DNA of 64,000 nucleotides, from positions 88,206 through 152,205 of the forward strand of contig DAONTI010000005.1 in the NCBI GenBank assembly GCA_035411585.1, in the 5' to 3' direction. Below the pieces are notes generated by a model. The model worked only from the letters and a program-made list of their open reading frames with translations. It was not told the origin of the DNA and searched no databases. Both the position numbers and the translations under genes were made by a program. Each line of letters begins with the position of its first letter. The first letter of the stretch is position 1. Source of the stretch: MWDV01 sp002070715 (GTDB lineage Bacteria; Verrucomicrobiota; Verrucomicrobiia; Limisphaerales; MWDV01). Shown piece by piece: positions 46,878-55,096 of this stretch.

Positions 46878-47717
46878 TTAGGCTTGGGCCAGCAATTCGA
46901 CCAGTTGCGTCAGCACTTCCTCGCGGTCCTGGCCGCTCAGCGACAAGGCCAGTTGGGCCATCAACAAGCCGTATTTCGTGCCGATGTCGTGCCGGCGCCC
47001 GCGCAGTTCGCAGGCGAGATACCGTTCCCGGTTGGCCAGCGCTGCGAGGGCCGGGCTTAGCATCACGGGAGCATTGTTCTCCGCGCGTTCCAAGTCGCCG
47101 GCCAACAGTTCCATGATGCTGGGCGTCAGCACATGCATGCCGAAAAAACAGAGGTATTGCCCCGCGCGCAACCCGGGCACGACGAGTTGTTGTTCCGCCT
47201 CGGTCGGCGTTGGCTTTTCAAGGACCTGTTCAATTTCGTAAAGCCCCTGCCGTCCGGGGACGCGCCGGCCGCCCACGGCGCCGTAGTAGGGGAGTTTGCT
47301 TTCGTGCGTGGCCTGCACGGCGGAAACGGCGCAGGCTTCCGTTTCCGCCACGGTCACGAGCTGACGCGCGCAACAGTCCGCTTCCCGGCTGAGATAGAGA
47401 TGATCGCCCACGAGCAGCAGAAACGGTTCCGTCCCCACGAACGCGCGCGCGCAAGACACCGCGTGTCCATAGCCACGTGGCGATGTTTGCGGGATGAACC
47501 GGACCCGGGAGGCGTGGGGCCCGGCGGCGGTTTGGTAGGCCGCCGCATCGCCGGGGGCGACAATCACGGCGACTTCCTCGATGCCGGCCTGCAACGCCTC
47601 CTCCACGATAATGGTCAACGCGATCTTGGGCGTCCCGTCGCGATCCACGAACGTTTGCAGGGGCAACGTCCGCTGATTCTGGCCGGCCGCCGTGATGACT
47701 GCTTTCCGGATTTTCAT
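46878..47717 (-). CDS. GalU-like sugar-1-phosphate nucleotidyltransferase
   Basis: A 279-residue nucleotidyltransferase of the GalU (UTP-glucose-1-phosphate uridylyltransferase) type. GYGHAVSCARAFVG and FLLLVGDHLYL match GalU's nucleotide and metal regions, and IEQVLEKPTPTEAE matches the sugar-binding region. The N-terminal signature is altered: ITAAGQNQRTLPLQTF, where GalU has AAGxGTRxLPxTKxxPKEM, with Lys kept only in GTPKIAL. Activity may therefore be changed. It is the first gene of a two-gene operon with the kinase/pyrophosphorylase fusion, nine bases apart. The ATG at 47717 gives the usual beginning MKIRKAVITAAG. Confidence 0.85.
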   Translation of the reverse strand: MKIRKAVITAAGQNQRTLPLQTFVDRDGTPKIALTIIVEEALQAGIEEVAVIVAPGDAAAYQTAAGPHASRVRFIPQTSPRGYGHAVSCARAFVGTEPFLLLVGDHLYLSREADCCARQLVTVAETEACAVSAVQATHESKLPYYGAVGGRRVPGRQGLYEIEQVLEKPTPTEAEQQLVVPGLRAGQYLCFFGMHVLTPSIMELLAGDLERAENNAPVMLSPALAALANRERYLACELRGRRHDIGTKYGLLMAQLALSLSGQDREEVLTQLVELLAQA

Positions 47718-47835
47718 AACCTGAACCGGGCGGGATTGTTTCCCGCTCCCCAAGGGGAAGCAAGAATGGTTTGCGGCATGATCGGCGGCAGTCCGGTTAC
47801 TCCGTGGTCCGCACGGTCACGGGCAGATCCGGAAG

Positions 47836-49146
47836 TCATCCCGTCGCCGGTGTGGACGAGGCCGGAGTCTTGGGCGGATGAAACAGCACCGCCAGCGCCA
47901 CGGCAGCCACCAGCGAAATGACCGCGGGCAGGAGAAACAGTGACCGGAAATCTGTCAGGTCATTCCGGGTGAAGAGTGATTGTTTCAACCAAGGGCAGGC
48001 AAAATTCGCGGCGATGTTCCCGAAGCCGAAAATCATCATGTTGAACAAACCCTGCGCGCTGGCGCGGGTGTCCTTGGGGAAGTAGGCGTCCACAAAGATA
48101 TACACCGTGGCGAAAAAGAACGCGTAACAGATGCCATGCACGAGCTGGACCAGAATGATGATCTCCTTGTGTTGCGGGAAAAAGGCGTAGATGAGGAAAC
48201 GTACCGTGTGCCCGAGGATGCCGATGATCATGGTCGTCCGCCACCCGAGCTTTTTGAGGGTCACCCCGAGGATCAACATGGTGAGAATTTCCATGACTTG
48301 GCCAATGGTCATGACCGGCATGATCCAGTTGCCCGGGATGCCGGGCCCGCCCGCTTCCGGCGGGGTGGCCAGAAACGATCCGGTCCAATTGAAATAACAG
48401 TAAAGCACGAAGGCATCCACCAGCGTGATGATCCAAAGCACCAGGACAAAGGGATGCCGAAGCAGTTTCATGGCTTCCAGCCAGGCCAGTTTTTCCGCGC
48501 CCGTGTCTTTTTTCGGCGGGGTGTGAGGCAGAGTGAGACTGTAAGCCGCCATGACAAGCGAGGCGATGCCGGCCACGATATAGGTCCAGCGGGTGGCGGC
48601 AAACAACGCCGGACCGCTCAAGCCGTGACCCAGCACCGTGCCGAGCCACGCCACCAACCCTTCCGGTTGCGCGGCGCGCACCGCGTCCCAATCCACCAGA
48701 ATGAACGTGAACGGCCAGGCGGCGAGAATCCAACCAATCGTTCCCCCCATCCGCACAATGCCAAACTCTTTCTGGGCATCCCGCATGTGGGTGAAGGCGA
48801 TGGAGTTGCAGATGGACATCGTGGGGACGTAAAGCAGACAGTGCAGCAGCATGAGCCCGAAGAACGGCCAGAACGCCCGGGTGAAAGCCAGCCCGAAGAT
48901 GGCCAACCCGCCGACGAGATGGCTGAACGCCAGGAATTTTTCCGCCGCGAAACTCCGGTCGGCAAACTGGTTGCTGAAGAACATGCCCACAATGGCGGCG
49001 ATGGGGAACGCATTCAGCACCCAGGATTGTTGGAGCGGTGAATATCCCAGACTGGGCAGATACCCATAGACCAACGGCATCCAGCAGCCCCAGATGAAGC
49101 TCTGGAGCACCATCATGATGAAGAGCCGGCGAATGGTCGGATTCAT
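47836..49146 (-). CDS. MFS symporter (NupG/nucleoside-sugar type)
   Basis: A 436-residue MFS protein with about 12 segments. MMVLQSFIWGCWMPLVYGYL at the N-terminus and ADRSFAAEKFLAFSHLVGG after segment 2 match the nucleoside:H+ symporter (NupG/XapB) subgroup, which in this phylum probably imports nucleosides or sugars. The neighbouring gene on the same strand encodes a second member of this group. Confidence 0.8.
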   Translation of the reverse strand: MNPTIRRLFIMMVLQSFIWGCWMPLVYGYLPSLGYSPLQQSWVLNAFPIAAIVGMFFSNQFADRSFAAEKFLAFSHLVGGLAIFGLAFTRAFWPFFGLMLLHCLLYVPTMSICNSIAFTHMRDAQKEFGIVRMGGTIGWILAAWPFTFILVDWDAVRAAQPEGLVAWLGTVLGHGLSGPALFAATRWTYIVAGIASLVMAAYSLTLPHTPPKKDTGAEKLAWLEAMKLLRHPFVLVLWIITLVDAFVLYCYFNWTGSFLATPPEAGGPGIPGNWIMPVMTIGQVMEILTMLILGVTLKKLGWRTTMIIGILGHTVRFLIYAFFPQHKEIIILVQLVHGICYAFFFATVYIFVDAYFPKDTRASAQGLFNMMIFGFGNIAANFACPWLKQSLFTRNDLTDFRSLFLLPAVISLVAAVALAVLFHPPKTPASSTPATG

Positions 49147-49284
49147 GGCATCGCCACGGAGAATGCGGGTGGGATTCGTCCCGCGCCCGGGGAGCTGGCC
49201 CGCCGTCGGGCGCGCTCCCCAGGTTCGCGGTTCGGATTCAAAACGAATCAGTGCCGCCGTTGTTGGCTATTCGATGCCACCGGC

Positions 49285-50457
49285 TTACGGGCGGAAGGCC
49301 AGGAGCAACGCCAACGCCCCGGCCAGCGTGGCCAGCAGAGGCACCATGAACACCTTGCTCCAGTTGAATTTCCCGGCCACGGAGGACTTGTCCATGACAA
49401 ACCCCGCCGCCTGTGTGCCGAAGAACATCGCCAATCCGGCGGTCACGAGGATGATGAGCGCCTGCGCCGAGCCGACAATTTCCGGCGGTGCCACCGCGTT
49501 GACATACATCTGTCCGGCGATCATGAAGAAGACGTAGGCCAGCCCGTGGAAGATTTGTCCGCCGATGATCAACGGTTTGGGCGCTTTGAACGTGTAGAGG
49601 CCAAACAGCAGCATCCACGACGCAGCGCCCAGGGTCAGCGTCCATTTCGCGCCGAGTTGATTGAAGAACAGGCCCAGCAAGAACAAAGTGGCCAGCGCCT
49701 GCGCCGCTTGGGCGATGCCCATGATGCCCGGCACGTTCTTCCCGGACACGCCCTGGTCTTGGAGGAACTGGCCGGTGCCGAGGAAGTAGAATTGTTGCAT
49801 GCCGGCCACAATCAACGAGGCGACGATGAACACCGCAAAGGTCGGATCCGACAACATGGAGAGCGCCTGGAACATCGGCACGCCCTCACTGCCCTTGGGC
49901 GGCGTGGCCGGCTGGATGACGCATACCACCGCCATGATTGCGGACAGGATGGCCGCAAATTTCAGACAGTCGCTGCCATCGCTTTCGCCTTTATGGAGAT
50001 TGCGCCATCCCGTGAGCATGTAACCCACCAGTGCCCAGGCCACCGGCGCCCAGATGAAAATCTTGGGCGATTGCGCCCCCGCATCCGTGAGATGACTGAA
50101 CATGAGCGAGTTCACCAGCGGAATTGTGGCTGCGTACAGCATGGAGTACCCCAGCATGACGCAGAAGAGCGGACGAAATTTGGTGGTGCGCGCCGCCACA
50201 AAGAGCAGGAGCACGCCCAGGCCGTGGCAGACGGCGAGAACCCACCGTGTGTCCACGTATTTATCGGCCAGTTGGCCGGCGATCAGCGGCGAGATCATGC
50301 TGGCCAGCGGCAGGGTGGCGTAAATCCAGCCGGTCTGTTTGCCGGTCATTTTGAGCGGACCGAGCAGTCGCGGCGCCAGCACGGGCATCCAGGCGCCCCA
50401 GACGGCGTATTCCAAAAACATCAGGGCGCTGAGTTGTAGATAGAGGGTGGTTTCCAT
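49285..50457 (-). CDS. MFS symporter (NupG/nucleoside-sugar type), second copy
   Basis: A 390-residue MFS protein similar in plan to the next gene downstream. YLQLSALMFLEYAVWGAWMP is the typical first helix, and PLIAGQLADKYVDTRWVLA the loop after segment 2. The ATG at 50457 directly precedes helix 1; 20 extra residues upstream are unlikely. It is divergently transcribed from the TIM-barrel isomerase gene at 50710, suggesting import and processing of the same class of sugar. 138 bases separate it from the downstream symporter gene. Confidence 0.8.
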   Translation of the reverse strand: METTLYLQLSALMFLEYAVWGAWMPVLAPRLLGPLKMTGKQTGWIYATLPLASMISPLIAGQLADKYVDTRWVLAVCHGLGVLLLFVAARTTKFRPLFCVMLGYSMLYAATIPLVNSLMFSHLTDAGAQSPKIFIWAPVAWALVGYMLTGWRNLHKGESDGSDCLKFAAILSAIMAVVCVIQPATPPKGSEGVPMFQALSMLSDPTFAVFIVASLIVAGMQQFYFLGTGQFLQDQGVSGKNVPGIMGIAQAAQALATLFLLGLFFNQLGAKWTLTLGAASWMLLFGLYTFKAPKPLIIGGQIFHGLAYVFFMIAGQMYVNAVAPPEIVGSAQALIILVTAGLAMFFGTQAAGFVMDKSSVAGKFNWSKVFMVPLLATLAGALALLLAFRP

Positions 50458-50709
50458 GGTTTCGAGTGATGTGGATTCAGTGTTGTGATCTGGTTCCTCC
50501 GCGGCCCGGCGCCGCACGATGCCCGCCCGCCGGCAATGCCGGTTGGCGTGGTCGCAAACCCGTGTTGTTCAGGCCGGTATCCAATGCGTCGGGGCCGTTG
50601 GGTGAAACGAACTGGCCCGACGCTAGTCCATTCGCGCGCCGCAAGGCAAGCAGAAAGACAAATCTTCAGGCTTGCCCGCGGCCAAGGAGGCTGATAAGCC
50701 TATCGCACC

Positions 50710-51543
50710 ATGACGACAACCTCCATTGTAGATCGCCTCGCGGTGTGCAGTTGGTCGCTTCAACCCGCCACCCCCGAGGAATTGTTTCAAAGCTTGGAAG
50801 CCATCGGCCTGCCGCGGGTGCAGCTCGCCCTGGACCCGTTGCGCGAGAAGCCGGAGGTCTGGGGCCGTTTCGGCGCCGAGGCCGCCCGTCGCGGAGTGAC
50901 CATCGTTTCCGGCATGTTCGGCACCGTGGGCGAGGACTACACGACCTTGGACACCATCAAAGTCACCGGCGGCGTGGTGCCCGATGCCACCTGGGAACAG
51001 AACTGGCGGAACATTCAACAAATCGTCAACATCGCCGCCGATCTCGGACTGAAACTGGTCACGTTCCACGCGGGCTTCCTGCCGCACGAGGAGAGCGACC
51101 CGGGCTTCGCCAAACTCTTCCAGCGCATCTCGCAGATTGCCGATCTCTTCAGCCAGCGTGGCATCAGCCTTGGCTTCGAAACCGGCCAGGAAACGGCGGA
51201 GACCTTGAGCCAGTTCCTGACGAAGCTTAACCGGCCAACCGTCGGCGTGAATTTTGATCCGGCCAACATGATCCTTTACGCCAAGGGCGATCCGATTGCC
51301 GCCTTGCGCACGCTCTCGCCCTGGCTCAAGCAATGTCATATCAAGGATGCCAATCTCACCCAAACTCCCGGCACGTGGGGTGAGGAAGTCGTGGTCGGGA
51401 CGGGCCAGGTGGATTGGTCCGCTTTCTTCGCCCTACTGCGCACCTTGAACTTTACCGGCGATTGCTGCATCGAACGGGAAGCCGGCAGCCAGCGCATTGC
51501 CGACATCCGCGCCGCCCGGGATCACGTCGCCAAACTTGCCTGA
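50710..51543 (+). CDS. Sugar phosphate isomerase/epimerase-like TIM barrel (AP endonuclease 2 fold)
   Basis: A 277-residue cytosolic protein of the xylose-isomerase-like/AP-endonuclease family 2 barrel, whose members isomerise or epimerise sugars and inositols with divalent metal. Strand motifs are visible: LAVCSWSLQPATPEELFQ at the start, KLVTFHAGFLPHEES, ISLGFETGQETAETL (metal-ligand Glu), VGVNFDPANMIL (Asp/Asn), QCHIKDANLTQ (His) and CCIEREAGSQ (final Glu). The exact substrate is unknown. It is followed by a strong terminator and so is probably monocistronic. Its divergent neighbour is a sugar or nucleoside symporter. Confidence 0.85.
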   Translation: MTTTSIVDRLAVCSWSLQPATPEELFQSLEAIGLPRVQLALDPLREKPEVWGRFGAEAARRGVTIVSGMFGTVGEDYTTLDTIKVTGGVVPDATWEQNWRNIQQIVNIAADLGLKLVTFHAGFLPHEESDPGFAKLFQRISQIADLFSQRGISLGFETGQETAETLSQFLTKLNRPTVGVNFDPANMILYAKGDPIAALRTLSPWLKQCHIKDANLTQTPGTWGEEVVVGTGQVDWSAFFALLRTLNFTGDCCIEREAGSQRIADIRAARDHVAKLA

Positions 51544-51565
51544 TTCCCGGCGGTTATTCGAATTG

Positions 51566-51597
51566 CGGCCCCGCTCGGAAGGCGGGGCCGATTTTTT
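51566..51597 (+). terminator. Intrinsic terminator after the isomerase gene
   Basis: CGGCCCCGC (51566-51574) pairs perfectly with GCGGGGCCG (51582-51590) around a seven-base loop, followed by A and six T's. It lies 23 bases after the stop codon. Confidence 0.92.
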
Positions 51598-51685
51598 CAC
51601 GGCGCGTCCCGCTTTGGTCAGCGTGATTGCGCAGCCGCTGGAATTGCTCGTGCTCCGGTGTCGAATTTCCCAAGCCGGGAAATCC

Positions 51686-51727
51686 TCGCGCCAGCTTTTG
51701 GAGTGCGCCAGTCCTCTGGCGCTTTCC
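51686..51727. repeat. 'gcgccagaggact' dispersed repeat, copy 2 (reverse)
   Basis: Reads tgcgccagtcctctggcgc on the plus strand, the reverse complement of the core at 10081-10120. The cgcgccagcttttgg flank matches the reversed gacgctggcgcg flank. Confidence 0.8.
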
Positions 51728-51919
51728 GCGGCTGTAGCCGGACGATGGCGTTCCCATGCTCTCTGTTCACGAGCGTGAAGAGCAAACCCTTTCCCGCCCC
51801 CGCAGGTTAACCAACAAGGCGGTCAAACGCGCCCAGCACGCGGAGGCGAATTGTAAATTGAAGCGTGCATTCCTGCGGTATTTTGCTGATCTTCGCGCCG
51901 GCACCATGACGCCGATGAA

Positions 51920-52864
51920 ATGAGACAACGCAAAATGCATCTTCACCTTCTGTTGAGCGCGGCCGGGATCTTCATGATGTGGATGGGCGCGTTCGCGGCG
52001 GAGCCGGACCGGACGCTGGTGTTCAGCGGCCCGTTTGTGCGGATTTATGATTCCAGTGTTGGCGAAAAACAGCCTTGGTACATCAACGACCACTGTTTTA
52101 TCCGGGCACAGGACGGCGTCTGGCATCTCTTCGGGATCACGCATCCCGAACCGGCCCGCCCGTTGGCGGAAACCAATTTTGCCCACGCCACTGCCCGGCG
52201 CCTCTTACAGCAACCGTGGGATCCGCAGCCCTTCGCCCTGACCGTTGCTCCGGAGGCGCCCTGGCGCGAAGCGCATCTCTGGGCACCGCACGTGATCTGG
52301 CACAGCAACCTCTATTACATGTTTTACTGTGCGGGAGATGAAGATCATACCCGCTACAAAATCCATCTCGCTACCTCGCCCGACCTGCGTGCGTGGACGC
52401 GTTCGCCCAAAAATCCGCTGGTGGTGGACGGATTTGATGCGCGCGATCCGTTCATCCTGCGGCTCGCCGATCAATGGGTCATGTATTACACCGCCAACAG
52501 CCGCCCGGAAGGGGGCAACCACATCGTGGCCTACGTCACCAGCCGCGACTTGCTGACGTGGACCAACCGCGGCGTGGCCTTTACCGATCCGGAAACCGGC
52601 ACGTTCGGCGGGCCGACGGAATCGCCGTTTGTGGTGCCGCGCGGGGGGGCGTATTACCTCTTTATCGGTCCGCGCGGCGTTTATGACGGCACGGACGTTT
52701 TTCGCAGCCGCGATCCGTTTGCCTGGAGCATCACCAATAAAGTCGGGCATATCCCGGCGCACGCCGCCGAAGTGGTGCAGGACACGGATGGACAATGGTA
52801 CGTGAGCCGCGCCGGTTGGGGACGGGGCGGAGTTTACTTGGCCCCGCTCATCTGGAAGGACTGA
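51920..52864 (+). CDS. Secreted GH43-like beta-propeller protein
   Basis: A 314-residue protein with a signal peptide (LLSAAGIFMMWMGAFAA). The body looks like the five-bladed propeller of GH43 and related families (arabinanases, xylosidases, or the GH32/GH130 relatives). NDHCFIRAQDGVWHLFGI, LWAPHVIWHSNLYYMFY, DARDPFILRLADQWVMYY and GPTESPFVVPRGGAYYLF are successive blade starts. The last two carry an acidic residue (Asp in ARDPF, Glu in TESPF) at places used for catalysis in clan GH-F/J. It may release plant- or algal-type pentoses. It has no neighbours in an operon. Confidence 0.75.
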   Translation: MRQRKMHLHLLLSAAGIFMMWMGAFAAEPDRTLVFSGPFVRIYDSSVGEKQPWYINDHCFIRAQDGVWHLFGITHPEPARPLAETNFAHATARRLLQQPWDPQPFALTVAPEAPWREAHLWAPHVIWHSNLYYMFYCAGDEDHTRYKIHLATSPDLRAWTRSPKNPLVVDGFDARDPFILRLADQWVMYYTANSRPEGGNHIVAYVTSRDLLTWTNRGVAFTDPETGTFGGPTESPFVVPRGGAYYLFIGPRGVYDGTDVFRSRDPFAWSITNKVGHIPAHAAEVVQDTDGQWYVSRAGWGRGGVYLAPLIWKD

Positions 52865-52950
52865 GTTTCCGGTGCCCGTGCCGCGCGTGACTCAAGCCGG
52901 GGGATAGGGCCGGGAGGAATGCCGGGGGCCAGTTGTTCGACGATGCGCAG

Positions 52951-53856
52951 TTATGGCAGCAAGCGTTTCGGGATTTTGCAGACCATCGTGTAGGCGGGGT
53001 CGAACATGTTCCCCACTTCGTAGCGGACGCTCTGCGCCAACAGCAGGCTGGCGCCGTACGCGTCCAATCCGTAATCGCGCATCAGCCATTGATGCATTTC
53101 CGTGGTGGCCAGTTGCAGGGCGCCGTCGAGCGGACGCGCGTTGCCGATGGTGAAAATGAATTCGGCATTCTCGCCGCACACAGTGCGCAGGGGTTTGTTT
53201 TTGAGCACCCGCACGGTGAACTGCGCGTTCATGGATAACTCGATGCCCGTGCCGCCAATTTCACCATCGCCCTGCGCCGCGTGCCCGTCGCCAAGACAAA
53301 ACAGAGCGCCGGGGGTAAACACCGGAAAATACGCCGTCACGCCCGGCCCGAATCCGTTCCAATCCATGTTGCCGCCGTGTTCCCCGGCGGTGACGGTCGA
53401 GATCACCTGGCCGTTGCGAGGGGCGACGCCCAGACAGCCGAACATGGGCGCGAGCGGCACCGCGAAGTTTTCCAAGCCGCGCGGCGGCGCCTCCAACCGC
53501 GCCGTTCCTTGGACCGTATCCACCACCCAATTCACCAGCTTGCGCGGCGGCAGCGTCAACACGTATTCCGGGGTCACGACGTTCGTCGCCAGAACATCGA
53601 GTGACCAGGCCCAGGTACGGTTCGGCACAATGGCATCGAGCCGCACAGCGAGCGCGTCCCCGGGCATGGCGCCTTCGATGTAAAATGGTCCGGTCAGCGG
53701 ATTTAGTTCGCCGGTGACGATTTGTCCCGAGGCATCGCGTCCGCGGGCGTCCACTGTTGTGGTGACTACCGTATCGCCGTCTTGGATGCGCAACGCCGGC
53801 GGATGCGGTCCCAAGGTGACGTGGTATTCGGTGGGCGAAAAATGATGCGTGGCCAT
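52951..53856 (-). CDS. Acetamidase/formamidase family protein
   Basis: A 301-residue cytosolic amidase of the acetamidase/formamidase (FmdA) family, which hydrolyses short-chain amides to ammonia and a carboxylate. NPLTGPFYIEGAMPGDALAVRL and GDGHAAQGDGEIGGTGIELS are the family's metal/substrate blocks. VAPRNGQVISTVTAGEHGGNM-type sequence (shown partly) also matches. No signal peptide is present. It could release nitrogen from formamide or acetamide. Its upstream region is dense with repeats. Confidence 0.88.
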   Translation of the reverse strand: MATHHFSPTEYHVTLGPHPPALRIQDGDTVVTTTVDARGRDASGQIVTGELNPLTGPFYIEGAMPGDALAVRLDAIVPNRTWAWSLDVLATNVVTPEYVLTLPPRKLVNWVVDTVQGTARLEAPPRGLENFAVPLAPMFGCLGVAPRNGQVISTVTAGEHGGNMDWNGFGPGVTAYFPVFTPGALFCLGDGHAAQGDGEIGGTGIELSMNAQFTVRVLKNKPLRTVCGENAEFIFTIGNARPLDGALQLATTEMHQWLMRDYGLDAYGASLLLAQSVRYEVGNMFDPAYTMVCKIPKRLLP

Positions 53857-54057
53857 AATTGTTTTGTGGGCGTGATGCTAAGGGACGACTCCCGCAGGCA
53901 CAAAGCCAAACCTTGGAAAAGAGGGGAAGGTTGGGGGGGAAGCGATTCCGGTGGTGCCCGGCAAGTAAAGATGGTGCCGTTGAGCCAGGCTCGAAGGACG
54001 CCAGTTAAACAAGGCTGTGGCGAGGGCCGGAGTTTGGGCCCTGAAAATTTGGAGAGG

Positions 54058-54255
54058 ACGATGCCGCCCCTGACGGGGCTTTGGCGCCGGTCAATGGAGT
54101 GGGTGGGGGCCAGCGGCTGCACCCGCGACGGATGCGCTCCCTCAACCTCATCCGTTGGTCAGTACAATCCACGTCAATTCTTCCATGCGCACTCTTCTCT
54201 CCCCGCCTCCCCCTGGGAGGGACAGGTTCCACCCTGTCCCCATTCCCTCTCCTGC
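54058..54255. repeat. Composite dispersed repeat of about 200 bp, copy 2
   Basis: Homologous to 9591-9790 throughout. It begins with the hairpin GCCCC-TGAC-GGGGC and ends with the 26-base palindrome at 54215-54240. Confidence 0.85.
54215..54240. repeat. 26-base palindromic repeat, copy 3
   Basis: Identical to the copies at 7996-8021 and 9747-9772. Confidence 0.9.
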
Positions 54256-54258
54256 TAA

Positions 54259-54345
54259 CTTTTATCCGCAGATTTCGCCGATTTACGCAGATGGAAAACT
54301 TGGAAAATCTGAGGAATCTGTGTCATCGGCGGATTGATTTGTCAG
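54259..54345. repeat. 'ccgcagattgcgccgat' dispersed repeat, copy 3
   Basis: Reads tttatccgcagatttcgccg, atttacgcagatgg, aaaatctgaggaatctgtgt and catcggcggattgatt. It is the closest of the three copies to a simple 'cgcagat' inverted pair. Confidence 0.8.
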
Positions 54346-54394
54346 ATTCTTCCACGAGAAGGATCGAAATTACTCGCGCCCCCTTCCCTCGCCG

Positions 54395-54433
54395 AAAGCG
54401 GCAGAGGACTGCCGCACTCCAAGACGCTGCGCG
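54395..54433. repeat. 'gcgccagaggact' dispersed repeat, copy 3
   Basis: Forward orientation: aaagcggcagaggactgccg, cactccaagacgctgcgcg. The gcggcag/ctgccgc arms differ from the gcgccag/ctggcgc arms of copy 1 on both sides, so the pairing is preserved. Confidence 0.8.
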
Positions 54434-54455
54434 TTCATCCAAGCGCGGGGCAGAG

Positions 54456-54494
54456 CACCAGCTGTTGGACTGCGCCAGTCCTCTGGCGCTTTCC
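54456..54494. repeat. 'gcgccagaggact' dispersed repeat, copy 4 (reverse)
   Basis: Reads accagctgttggactgcgcc, agtcctctggcgctttcc; inverted relative to copy 3 and 22 bases from it. Confidence 0.8.
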
Positions 54495-54567
54495 GCCACG
54501 ACGTCGGGTAGGGTTCGGAAGTGTCCACGCGTTCCGGAAGTAATGGCGGTTGGCTGCGATGCCGGAC

Positions 54568-54690
54568 GATGCCGCTCCTGACGGAGCTGAAAATTTGTTT
54601 GTGTCTATTTCTACAAAGATTTCGCCCCTAACGGGGCTGGAAAATTGTTTGGGTCCGTTGTTGCAATGATGCTGCTCTGACGCAGCTATT
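54568..54690. repeat. 50-nt periodic hairpin units
   Basis: Units begin with GAT at 54568, 54618 and 54668, exactly 50 bases apart; the third is partial. Hairpins are GCTCC-TGAC-GGAGC, GCCCC-TAAC-GGGGC and, in the third, GCTG...CAGC. The connecting sequence (gaaaatttgtttg... then ttctacaaa or gttgcaat) is less conserved. Confidence 0.85.
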
Positions 54691-54903
54691 TCTCCGTTTC
54701 GGCGAGGGGGAAACGCATCACTTGGCGATGGAATGACCGAGGTCCCGCTCCCGACGGCAGGGTGCCTCCGTGGTGCGCTGCTGCGGCGCATCCTCCCGAT
54801 GAGCTGAGACGCTCCTCCTTCCCCCGTGCGCTCAACACCTTGAGCTTCACCACCGGGGGGTCACGATGGCCCCAGTCTTTCCCAAAATCCTGGGAAAATG
54901 CAT

Positions 54904-54931
54904 TTGCCATCGGCGGAACGTCTGCTATGAT
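54904..54931 (+). promoter_or_regulatory. Strong sigma-70 promoter of rpsB-tsf
   Basis: TTGCCA (54904-54909), 16 bases, then TATGAT (54926-54931), with TGC just before the -10 box as in extended -10 promoters. Predicted initiation near 54938 gives a 5' leader of about 160 bases. Confidence 0.8.
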
Positions 54932-55052
54932 CCGGCTTCCTTTCGCGGACCGGTTTGTGCGGTTCGCGCAGGGAAACGGTCTGAAACGTCCGGGCCTGAG
55001 TGGGCGCGGCGACCATAACAACATCGGTCATAATCCCGAGTTTCGCGGGATG

Positions 55053-55080
55053 GCCGGCCCGGGAAGCGGCGCCGGCTTTT
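55053..55080 (+). promoter_or_regulatory. Possible attenuator or autoregulatory structure in the rpsB leader
   Basis: GCCGGC (55053-55058) and GCCGGC (55071-55076) can pair, followed directly by TTTT, five bases before the ribosome-binding site AAAGGA. Upstream, TCCCG and CGGGA can form another stem. S2 is known to regulate its own operon through the leader in several bacteria; a similar role here is inference. Confidence 0.35.
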
Positions 55081-55096
55081 AACCAAAGGAAACATT

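Larger units (their letters stand above)
51544..51919. other. Intergenic with terminator and repeat
   Basis: About 375 bases. It holds the terminator of the isomerase gene (51566-51597) and one reverse copy of the 'gccagaggact' repeat (51686-51727). I see no gene in the remainder. Confidence 0.7.
53857..55096. other. 1.2-kb intergenic region: dispersed repeats then the rpsB promoter and leader
   Basis: No credible gene. From left to right it holds the 200-bp composite repeat (54058-54255), the 26-base palindrome, the 'ccgcagatt' repeat (54259-54345), a head-to-head pair of 'cagaggact' repeats (54395-54433, 54456-54494) and two and a half 50-nt hairpin units (54568-54690). A 17-base sequence shared with 32154-32170 (54857-54873), the rpsB promoter (54904-54931) and a leader follow. 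53857-54057 holds nothing recognisable. Confidence 0.85.

Noticed and set aside
54568..54690. CRISPR array
   Set aside because: The exact 50-base spacing recalls repeat-spacer units, but there are only two and a half units, the 'spacers' are similar to each other, the same units recur elsewhere and no cas gene is present.
54762..55082. 106-codon plus-strand frame before rpsB
   Set aside because: It overlaps the rpsB promoter and leader, has no ribosome site and looks like translated GC-rich intergenic DNA.
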